Shown in pieces: positions 10,798 through 20,062 of a DNA stretch of 23,816 nt (within the stretch, counting starts at the first letter, position 1; each line of letters opens with the position of its first letter). This DNA comes from Ichthyophonus hoferi (lineage: Eukaryota > Opisthokonta > Ichthyosporea > Ichthyophonida > Ichthyophonidae): positions 121,676 to 145,491 of the forward strand of contig NAOQ01000125.1 in the NCBI GenBank assembly GCA_002751075.1. Reading direction: 5' to 3'. The notes beneath the pieces were generated by a model. The model had not been told where the DNA came from. It worked only from the letters and a program-made list of their open reading frames with translations, and did no database searches. The position numbers were made by a program, and so were the translations under genes.

Positions 10798-10893
10798 CTA
10801 AACTAACACTTAGTTGATTGCCTTAATACCTCCTAAAGCCTATATCTAAACTAACACTTAGCTGATTGCTTTAATACCTGTTAAAGCCTATGT
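10798..10893. repeat. 48-bp tandem duplication
   Basis: Two adjacent copies start ctaaactaacacttag at 10798 and 10846, with the second ending near taaagcctatgt. They differ at only a handful of positions, so the duplication is fairly recent. It lies in gene-free DNA. Confidence 0.85.
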
Positions 10894-11297
10894 TTGCATG
10901 GTTTACAATTATTTAATTATTAGTTATTCAAAGAGCAAATTGGCTTAAAATTAAAAGCATTATTTTTATTTACAAAATATAAGCCTGACCTTCTGAGTCA
11001 GTCTTAATAATAGAGTAATACATTAACCTAGTAATTAGAACCAATTAAAATAGATAGCACTTAGTCATTGCAAAATGATCTTCTGTTTTGTAAAAAAAAT
11101 CACAATGCTTGATTATAAATTTCTAATATATACCAAACCCATTCCAACATTAGTTACAAACCTATTACTAATTATGGAATATGCATATCACTCTTTATAA
11201 GGATGAAATTATGAATATCCAAATAAACTCGCAACAAAAATCCAAAAAAATCATCTCCTCGGAGCTCTAACCAGGTCAAAAAAAGTGTATTATCTTA
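10894..11297. other. 3' flank of the spherulin-4-like gene, nothing else recognised
   Basis: This AT-rich stretch has no protein-like frame on either strand. It is expected to hold the 3' UTR and end site of the minus-strand spherulin-4-like gene to the right. Confidence 0.45.
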
Positions 11298-11680
11298 TTA
11301 ATTGTTGTTAGCAAGATTGATTTCTTTATGTTTCCCTTCATTTGGAGTTGTCTTCTTCTTATTTTTGCTTACATCTGGAGTCACTTTCGCTGGCGTCTGG
11401 GCAATGGTGCTAACAACAGGGGCGTAGTCAATTTGGATAGCAGGGCTAGATGTAGGCTGGATAGCATTAGTATCAGTACCATTATTGCAAATGGTCTCAA
11501 CTACATAATAACATAAGTCACCACAAGTTTCAGTTTCACTATCAGAGTGCAGCAGCAGGATGCAGCTGAAGTAACTTTTTCAACTTTACAGTTGTTGCCA
11601 TTTTCATCGCAAACCTGTTTAACCTTATGGCAAGTAGTATTCTTAGCGGTGCATGTCATTTCCCAAAGTGGAAGTAGTTG
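11298..11680 (-). other. Coding-like continuation of the spherulin-4-like C-terminus in switched frames
   Basis: The spherulin-4-like frame stops at 11643-11645, but coding-like sequence goes on. In the +1 frame (open 11501-11680) it reads MTCTAKNTTCHKVKQVCDE and then GNNCKVEK, which is rich in Cys. From about 11545 the original frame is open again to TAA at 11298-11300, reading ETCGDLCYYVVETICNNGTD and then a Thr/Pro/Lys-rich tail. The stop at 11298 is exactly in phase with the one at 11643, so two opposite shifts would cancel. Explanations are compensating indels, a base-calling error near short homopolymers, or alternative splicing I cannot see. Whether the living protein includes this Cys-rich tail is open. 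Confidence 0.5.
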
Positions 11681-14600
11681 TTATATGAGAAATACTTGTT
11701 GTGATGGCGTCGGCAACAGTAGTCTGATTTGTTGGAGAGGATGTTCCAGACAGAGGAACATATCGCCAGGGACTGTTGGGGTCAAAGGGTTCCTTTTCCT
11801 CCCTGTAAGAATAAAGTATATCAGACCAAATGAACAAATAGACCCTTCCATGTAAACCATACATTGTTTACATTACCTTTAAAATGAAATATACACATAA
11901 ATAAATCACATTACTTTATTGTACTCTCAATTTATCATTTATTTATAACTATTCCGTTCACATACATTTATATAAATTATACGATATAAGACTAGACTCA
12001 CCCATTTTCCAACATTTCAAGATGCGCTGTCCAATAGCTAGGGACATGGCTCCATGGGTTTTCATTTAATTTAGCATCAGTGGCATAAAAGTACTCGAAG
12101 CCATTTTTGACGGCAGTAACAGATTGATTGAGAAATTCCTTGGGAGCACTGTATATACCCATATTAGAATCATTGGTTAAACATGTCATTTTTGATTATA
12201 ATCTGTGTAGTCATTATCTCACCCAGTATGGGTAGACAGTAACCGTAATTGCAAGTAGAGAGCCAAATAAAGGCAAGAGAATTTTATTTACAATAACTGA
12301 AGATAAACAAGTGTGAGATCCTGTAAATAAAACTAATTGTACAATTATCACCGTAGCATGCATGTTAATACCTACTATGCCCAATCAAATGGGCTTACCT
12401 GTACACCAATGCAATGGTTTTAAATGTCTTCCGTTCGACTTCGGAAATGAATGGGTCGGCACCATCCAATTCTGGAACAATCTGGTGAACGAAAAAATAG
12501 ATGAGCTACTAATAATATCTAATAGATGATACAAAACAAATGATTTCTGTGCTATCTGTCAAATATAGCTACATACACAACATAGACAAAGCAACTATAA
12601 TTATAATTATTTAATTAATTATTGCTGAGCTCTGAAATATTCCATATATAAAAGCTATATTGGGGAAGTATAAAAAGGTCCTGTCTACGACAGATTGGAA
12701 ACTATCAATTCTGTAGTAATATTAAAGAAAAGCTACTTAGATTTTTTCTTAAATTCTCTGCTTATACTAGTCGGCTACTACCACCAACGTAAGTTAGAAT
12801 ATTGTTAAGTGGCAATTAATTTGCATGAATAATTAATTAATAAGAAATGACCAATCAAATATAAAAATAAAAGGTCGCCCAGAGGAAAACAAATATGAAA
12901 ATTATATCATGAAGCCAAGTACCTTTTAAAATAATTATAAACAATCAATTTAACTGTTACTATGGAAACAGGGGAAGCGGGCAGGCGGGAGACTTACAGG
13001 ACACCAAGGTCCAGGATTATAGGATCCATTTGTTTTGTCCCACAGGAGAGCAAGGCAGTTGCCGCCTAGTAAATGGCAGAGTCAGCCAAGGTCCCATAAA
13101 ATAATAATAATATGTGTATTATAAACTGTATCTGTTTTTAATATGAAAAGGGGAATTATAAACAAGTAGATTTAATATATAATCTATTGTTTTACATATA
13201 TTCCCACTACATCCTTTATACCATTCACATGTTCTATTCACCCACCCCTATAGGATGACTTTGTCTTTTCGATTTAAAAAGTCATACATTGATATTCTTC
13301 TATCATTGTGTTACCATGCTTTCCTCTTTTTATTAGCCTTTATATATTCAATTTTTCATTCATATTTACAGTGTTCCAATATCCAATAAATGGATAAAAT
13401 TGGCATAGTAAGCAAATAACAATTTCCCAAGTAATTTTAGAAGAGGAAAGCGTCCCACGAGATATAGTTACGCAATAGTAAATGCGTTGTCTGGGATACT
13501 AAAGTGTTCATTTATTTTTTGATGTTTTATGCCAACACTTCAAAATTTTAAAGTATAGACTTAATAGATGTTAATTAACCATATACCCATAGTTAGTAGA
13601 TAATTCTGGTTGGGTACAAGAGTTCATTCCAAGTATATTGTGCACTTACCAGGAGGGCTCCACTGGTCAGCTTTGTTTAAAAACCCGACAACATAGCCAG
13701 CAGGTACGGGGTAAGAAGGGGCGCGATTCAAAAGTCGAACGTCAGTAAATCCACCAGGGTTGAGAATAATCCTGGCATTTTTCATCAAGGTCCTACTTAT
13801 ATTCACCAGCTAATATTGCAGCAGAACGCTGGGGTTAGTAATGTTCAAACATGGTGTTAAAGTCAACTGTCTAGACATTAAATCAGGCATGCTCATTACC
13901 TTTAAACCCTTCATGTATTGTAATCAAACAACCTGTCAGAAAAAATGTGATGACCAGAAAGGAAAATTAGATTTTATTTTATTATCTCAGTACAACAGAA
14001 CAAATCAAAACTGTGACAGAAAAATGTTCAGTTTAAATACAGATAACTTACCGATTCGAATGCAATAAGAAAATCAATTTAAACGAGGCAGTAATGTATC
14101 CACCCACATAAATAAAGGATACATAATAAATGATAAACTTACTTGTCTGTACCATTTAATCGGGTCTAAGCCAGAGTTTTCGGTCGTGGCACCATAGTAA
14201 TTGCTGACGTTGTCCAAGAAAAATCCTTTAAACCCAGACAGTCCTTTCATGATCCCAAGCCATTTTTTCATGTCGCCCTCTATGGCAGTCACAGCTCTGG
14301 TTGAAGATAAACAAAAAACATATGTAAACAATCTATCTATACGCAAAATATTATTTATTGCTTTTATTTCTGTCTTACACCTGAATTATCTCACATTTCT
14401 ATACAATTACTATTAACATCAATATCTTATTTTCACTACAAAAAAGATAAGAAAAGAAGGCCTTACAATGTAGTTGATTTGGTTAAAACAAATAGTAATT
14501 TTTTTTAAAAAAAACACAAGCAGAGAGTAAAGAAAATCAATAGATGTAATGTATTACAATGTAACTTTAAGAGAAGCAATAAGAGATAAAACGAGTAAAA

Positions 14601-15170
14601 TATTGTGTTAATATGTATTAATCATATATAATCATAAGATTATGCTCATGAGGTTTTCTTTGTTTTTGAAGCCCCTTAATCCATATATATACCCACAGAA
14701 AGTTTCGTATTTTAATCAAAAATTAGAACCATTATATTTACTCTCCTATATTACATGAACACTTATATATGTATATCTTTTAAACAATAAAAAAACATGC
14801 CTCATGCCTTGCTCGGAACGTATACCAGTTTCCTGGTCAACTACTTCTATCTTAGTGGATACATAGCCGAATATGTCAACATTATGATCGTCAAGCATCT
14901 TAGCACAGATCTGTTGCGTGTGGGAGACAAGGTGGGGGGGCGGTGAGGGGACAGGTCAGCCATATAGTTGCCTTATTAAAACCAATTAATTTACTGTAAT
15001 AATATATATACATTGTTAAAAAGTTATTTGTTTTACATTTACTACAATAATACAGTACTATTTTAATAACCGTCCAACAGAAGTAGGAGCTAAATATGAT
15101 GGGTTTAAGAAGAAAATGACATAAACGAACATAATGTTGAAGGGAGTGTTTAAATGCAGCATCCAAATGG

Positions 15171-15205
<35 letters not shown>

Positions 15206-16211
15206 TATGGGTCAATGCTTTGCCTATCACAGGTGATCCAGGATTTTACAGATTATATTAATCAACATTAATTGTTAAGATTTGTAATAGTAAACAAAGA
15301 CAACCTCTTAAGACATGTGTGAAAGCATCTCTACTAAGGCCGTATAAAAGCAGAAACAAGAAATATATATATAAAAGTAGAGTAAATGGATTGTTACACC
15401 TATTTATGCACTAAAAGAAATAGAAGACTGGATTGAGCATATACCTTAAATGCTTTGATTTTTTCAGGACTTGGGAATCCGTTAATGAGAGCGGTGACAG
15501 CTTTGCAACCCTTAGCCACATCTAAAAACATGGTATCGTTGCACATACCCTTATCATCTATATCCCCCATACTATTCATAGGGATCATGATAGCCGGTAG
15601 GTTAACGGGAGCCCGTGGCTTTTTGTAGATACAGCCTAGCAAAAAATGTTACAGATATTAGTTAATATATTATATAATTATATAACTGTTTTAAACCCTT
15701 AAAGCAGTGTGCTAGTATTACCTATATTCTTCATACTCCTAGATAGGATTAGGCACGAATGGATTATTAACATATAATATCTCTACTGTATCGGTCCCAA
15801 ACTCTAAAAAAGGACGGTTCCCTTTAATACACAAGCATAAATAATAAATTGTCATAAAATATTTTTTTTTTATCCCATGTCTTTGCTACTATCACTCCAT
15901 AACAAGACTGTATGATCCATTACGTTAGAACAATGTTCCTATTGGTGAGTCAAGCGTACTTCATGGATATATGTGGTACTGATGGCTGGTATATATGTTA
16001 AGATATTGGGTGAGAAGGTTCATAAACCTTACAGTATAAATATTATTATTGCGTGTACTCTATGTTATGTATGGTGCATATGCCAGTGAGTATAGATACA
16101 TATATAGTCAGTACCTGATGTGCTTATGGCTTTAGCATCCTCCGGAATCAAGGGTACGGCAGAAACTGCAGACAAGCTACAAAGTGCTGCTAAAAATATA
16201 CCACTATACAT
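11643..16211 (-). CDS. Secreted spherulin-4-like protein (nine exons)
   Basis: Exons (minus order): 16115-16211, 15445-15635, 14801-14910, 14143-14296, 13650-13809, 12998-13065, 12399-12481, 12002-12148, 11643-11802. Every junction keeps phase and the total is 389 codons plus TAA. Residues 1-18 (MYSGIFLAALCSLSAVSA) are a signal peptide, so the protein is secreted. The core follows the spherulin-4 (spherulation-specific family 4, glycosidase-like barrel) order: LPAIMIPMNSMG (45-56), VDIFGYVSTK (107-116), AIEGDMKKW (137-145), FKGFFLDNVSNYYG (155-168), ARIILNPGGF (196-205), YVVGFLN (223-229), ALVYSAPKEF (285-294), FEYFYATDA (307-315) and NPWSHVPSYW (319-328). The family's usual FFDE/FLDE is FLDN here, so activity may be altered. 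A small Cys-containing exon (GNCLALLWDKTNGSYNPGPW) is inserted after the NPG segment. All introns are GT-AG except the third, which appears to be GC-AG. A Ser/Thr-rich tail ends the frame. Substrate is unknown. Confidence 0.85.
14297..14800 (-). other. Apparent GC-AG intron in the spherulin-4-like gene
   Basis: On the minus strand the exon ends GGCATGAG and is followed by GCATGT. The next exon starts after caaccag with A GCT GTG. Joining AG|A gives Arg and keeps the frame (GMR|AVTAIEGD). The only nearby GT (CAT|GTTTTT) gives the wrong phase. GC donors with a strong AG| context are a known minor class, so I infer a GC-AG intron. Confidence 0.65.
14911..14965 (-). other. C-rich polypyrimidine tract (G-rich on plus strand)
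   Basis: The plus strand carries tgggagacaa, a run of eight-odd G's, then gtgagggg. On the minus strand this is the C-rich tract directly before the acceptor cgcaacag at 14911. Four G-runs close together could form a G-quadruplex on the non-template side. It stands out in AT-rich DNA. Confidence 0.6.
15173..15202. repeat. (AT)n microsatellite
   Basis: About 15 uninterrupted AT dinucleotides lie in the second intron of the spherulin-4-like gene. Confidence 0.9.
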
Positions 16212-17049
16212 AGTGAAACACACCAGTACAATAACGGAAATATGGAATGCTGTTGCTTTACGGTACTATACGGATAAATAGTTATGTATGTATGTATGTA
16301 TATATATATCAACATATGTTCGTACATTTCCTGAAGGCGGACGGTATACCTCATATTATTGGCCCAAGACAGATTTTTTGCTCCCCCCGGACAGAGCATC
16401 TTATTGGGTACAATACCAATCTGAATCTAAAATGTTATCAGACCATGTTGATCTACGCATAGGGGATATATCGCTGTAATACAGATAACTTACAACCAAT
16501 AAAATACAAAATAGGTTAAATCAGATCTGAGGCAAATTAAATAATATATTTTTAATCTTTACTGCTTACAAGTAAGAACATGTTTGGTTAGATTCTTTAA
16601 ATCACAAATGCACGGTGATAATTTATTTTTCCCCTTATAATATATATTTAATGCCAGCCAATAATATTACTATTAAGAATAATTAGAGCACACTATCATG
16701 TGCCAGAGCTTATTTCATATAGTATGCATACTTTGTGTATCTATAAGTGTATAACTAACTATACATGTATATATAAACGTGCTTAGTTGCTTAATCAGCA
16801 CAAACAACACGAAGTATCTTGTCTTATTAACCAACCCTTGGTTCAGGAACGATACTGTTATGGCATTGGTATATTATAATTGGGCATTCTGGAGAATGGA
16901 GCCTATTGGTGTATTCCGGAGTAGCACAACGTGGACGCACTGGCGTTTAGTCTATAGGCTTTCTATTTTAGCATCTTTTATATCGCGCTAAAATGTTAAT
17001 TTAAGCTACCATTGGCCCGTCCATTTTTTTCTAACCTAAAAACCTTTAT
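16212..17049. other. 5' flank of the spherulin-4-like gene; no supported gene
   Basis: This region should hold the promoter of the minus-strand spherulin-4-like gene. ATGT repeats occur around 16283-16310. Around 16320-16480 the sequence is less AT-rich and the plus strand reads protein-like (for example GGRYTSYYWPKTDFLLPPDR). It has no splice context or recognisable similarity and is probably a fragment of old mobile DNA. 16780-16991 is open on the plus strand but also unrecognised; it may belong to the 5' part of the Merlin element. Confidence 0.4.
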
Positions 17050-17920
17050 CTCCGAATGGCATTTTTGGCTTTTCATTTCTTACAACCCATACCCGATAAA
17101 AATGAAACCCTTGCCTGTTTTTCTTGCGGCTCTTTTATAATAATAAACACGGGCCAGAATACCGAGACTTCGCATGAATCAAGACGGCTAAAGGATGAAA
17201 ATTCCATTGGAAGTTTTTCGATAGCAGATGAAACTTAATAAATGTAAGGAGCAAGGACTCCATCCAATATGATCCCGTCTGCATTAAAATTAGCGAATTA
17301 TTTAGCTGAAAATAATGCGGCAGGCAAATTGAAAATTTGACGGCGACGTAGTTGAGATAAATGAGAGTACCCGTATGAACAATGCTGGTAGACATACGCT
17401 ATTCCAATAATGGATTTTCGGCGGCATTGAGAGGCGCATAAGAAGACGATTTGTGGTTCTCATCCCAGATCGGAAAACAAAAGCACTTTAAGCCAAACTC
17501 AATAAAAAACATTGCCCCAGGAAGCACTATTATGTCCGACTCCTGGCCCGCCTGCGATACGGGTGGCATGTTCATGTTTCTATTATGCACTTCCAGGTCA
17601 ATCATCATTTTGATTGTGTCCTCAGATCCTCCTTGGATTGGCATTGAGAGGGTGTGGAGAGATCTTTAAGAGCAAAGCAGAAGGTAGTGGGACAGCCCGC
17701 AGAATGTTTGAGAGCTATCTGGCAGAATATGTGGAGGCGAGAACGCCTTCAGGAAGACGTGTTTGAAGACATGATGATCATCGGTAAATAAACAACCAAT
17801 TATGTCAATAAATTGATGACAGCATGAGCATGTTTGGCTTAGAGTATATTGTTTCTGAATGTTATAATGGCGAGGTCTGAAGATATTCTCCAAGCAGAGG
17901 TTTGGGGGCTTCCGCCCCCG
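17050..17920 (+). mobile_element. Decayed Merlin-type DNA transposon (IS1016/ISXO2-like DDE transposase)
   Basis: Plus-strand segments in shifting frames follow the ISXO2/Merlin transposase in order. An N-terminal Cys pair with RLKDENSIGSFS lies at about 17100-17220. GDVVEINES (17342-17368) corresponds to the VEIDES strand. WIFGGIERR...RRFVVLIPDRKTKAL (17411-17490) follows. IAPGSTIMSDSWPACDTGG (about 17508-17570) is the second catalytic strand and IERVWRDL (about 17643-17667) the third. MFESYLAEY and MWRRERLQEDVFEDMM (17705-17782) are the C-terminal helices. The first catalytic Asp is Asn here, there are in-frame stops (for example TAA at 17408-17410), and at least two frameshifts separate the conserved blocks, so it is dead. 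The DDE motif would cut and paste DNA. Terminal inverted repeats were not found, so both ends are approximate. Confidence 0.75.
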
Positions 17921-17937
17921 AGAGATAATTTTTTTTT
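17904..17937 (+). terminator. GC-rich hairpin followed by a T-run
   Basis: gggggc (17904-17909) and gccccc (17914-17919) pair perfectly around the loop ttcc, and a run of T's follows from about 17930. In bacteria this would look like an intrinsic terminator. Here it sits at the 3' edge of the Merlin relic and is more likely part of the element's end. Terminator function is not implied for a eukaryote. Confidence 0.45.
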
Positions 17938-17939
17938 AA

Positions 17940-18135
17940 AAAAAATAGTTTACAACGTGAACGAAATCGCAGTTTCTGTTTTGTTCCCAATTTAATTTAC
18001 CGCGCTCTGCTCCCAATTTCCGATTGACTTGAAAACAAATAGCCAATCAGTGTATTTTGGTTTGCCCTTGTTCTTTACATTTACCTGGAACTTTCTATAA
18101 AATACTCAAACTCCCTCTAATGAACTAAATGGAAT
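17940..18135 (+). promoter_or_regulatory. Promoter-like cluster: CCAAT boxes and TATA box
   Basis: cccaattt occurs twice, then gccaatcag near 18043, then tataaaata near 18097. The spacing resembles compact polymerase II promoters of the histone type. No histone or other coding frame follows, so this may be a relic promoter, an element end, or the start of a non-coding transcript. Confidence 0.35.
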
Positions 18136-20062
18136 AAAATATTTTCGACTTTGTCTTTGAAAAAAAAATAACAGACCGACACCTCTCCAAATATTGAGAA
18201 CGACGTTTAAATAAATTAATATCAATAAGCTGACATTACGTCTACCAATGAGTATACAATTATTGAACAATTATAAATAAATATTAATAAATATATATAT
18301 AAAATACACAAGAAAATCTTTAAATAAACTCCCTGAAATGGCTCGCGTATTGCATGCATAGGGGAATAATTCAATCACGCTTGACAATTTCTATATGTTG
18401 ATGACATAATAATGATTGATGGATGATCAGCATCGATTTTGACGTCGGTGAAAAGGTACTTTTAAAAAGAATGACACTAAATCATTTTTAATACGCCTAT
18501 TGGCAGAGAAAACACCAATGGACACATGCCATAAATATAACCAAAGGAATATTCTTAACCAAGGCTGTACAACAAAAACATGCCTAGATTAAACCGTAAA
18601 GCATATGTATGATACAAGTATTTTAAAGGAAGAAGTGTTATATTTATATAAGCCTCTACAACAACCCGTAGAGCTCTAGCACTTGCAAATACTTATGTAC
18701 CTATATACCTAAGACTAAATATTCAATAGAACTTTCTTGAAATAATATTTATAATTGAATTTTTCTGATCGTTTATTAAAAAAAAACTTGAAGTATTAGA
18801 CAAAAAACTACTTGAGGTTTAGCAGGAGCATTTTAAGGATTGACATCACTTTTAGTCGATACATAAAATAATCAACTCCTCTATTTTTTTTCATTGTTTT
18901 TCTTGGCATAAGCTCGTGAGTAAAATATTATTGAAAGAAAAATAAACAGTGGTAAATATTTATGTAATTATTATACATTATTTCTGTATAATATTAATAG
19001 AGCTACAATTGGAGATAATTCAAAAAGCCCAAGGCTCATACTAGAGATGCATATAAAAGAATGTTTCTAATTGTAGGATTTCACTTGGGTAAGGAGATAA
19101 AAATGATTTTAAAATCCTTATGGTTTTTTATTATTTATAATTTAATATTTAAAAATACTTCTTTGGGATGTTTTATTTAAGATAAGGTATTATTTATAAT
19201 AATGATAAAGTTAAAGTATACACATCCAACCGATAGCTGGGCGCATTCCAGTGTCCGTCATGTGAATTTCATCGCATACCTTTGAAGCAACCTTCGACAT
19301 ATCGGATCAATTAGTTAATTAATTAAGGCTCTAGCACAGTTTGCCGCATAGACGGGCGATTTTCTCGCCTATTTTATAATTGTTATTTGATTTTAGCTTA
19401 CAATTAAGTTTATAATAATAGAATCTAGAATCCAGTATATAATATTATTATGCTATAAAAAACAATAAAATAAATTAACAACTTTATTATTTAGGGGCTT
19501 TAAATATGGAATCCGTATACAATTATGGGATTTAAAGCATGGATAATTCCTAGATCCCAGATGGCATATATAATTGCATGTTAGTAAAATTATCAAAATC
19601 TTAATCAGATAATATAACAATATAATCCTACGCCTGTAAACATAAACATATAGACCAATAATAATAATAGTCATCATAGCCATAACATAGTCGTTACCAT
19701 AACTTTAACGGTCCAGGATAATGAATACATCCATGAATTATGAATTGTATTTAAAGACATTAGTTTCAAACGTAATTTAAACCCTTTTTTATAGCTTGTG
19801 GTGAATGCACTATAAATGGGTTCTGCCGGGTCTCAATACACTTTCAAGTGTACTTGAATATATATATATATATACATAATTTCATATTATTATATTATGG
19901 TACGTGCGTGCAAGGTCAAATGGTAGACATACACCTGCACTTTAGTATAATATATATAGCTGATTGATACATAAATCCAAGCATACATATGCATATGCAT
20001 ATACATATACATATAATTACACATAAACGTACATACATATATTCCAACTACTAAATATCAAC
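18136..20062. other. Intergenic stretch left of the KDM4-like gene; two weak minus-strand exon candidates
   Basis: This AT-rich DNA has no strong gene. Two minus-strand pieces look protein-like. One is 19211-19300, a 29-codon frame starting MSKVASKVCDEIHMTDTG and containing a good donor (TCAAAG|gtatgc). The other is 18375-18458, after a tttaaaag acceptor, reading FTDVKIDADHPSIIIM and ending in TGA. They could be exons of a small divergent gene, but I cannot connect them or name a family. ATGCAT-type repeats run from about 19980 to 20040, up to the KDM4-like start. Confidence 0.35.

Noticed and set aside
11328-11855. Plus-strand open frames opposite the spherulin-4-like 3' exons
   Set aside because: They are antisense shadows; the minus strand has the coherent, Cys-rich and spliced reading.
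11998-12189. Start of this spherulin exon at the ATG near 12189
   Set aside because: An in-frame TAA lies before it. The acceptor gggtatatacag at 12149 gives the correct phase and the family-like ALVYSAPKEF junction.
13841-14416. Plus-strand frames at 13841-14068 and 14201-14416
   Set aside because: The second is antisense to an exon and the first is intronic with no recognisable similarity or splice context.
17399-17893. Minus-strand frames across the Merlin relic
   Set aside because: The plus strand carries the transposase blocks in order; these are shadows.
17940-18135. Histone gene
   Set aside because: The promoter-like boxes are there, but no histone coding sequence or histone 3' stem-loop follows.
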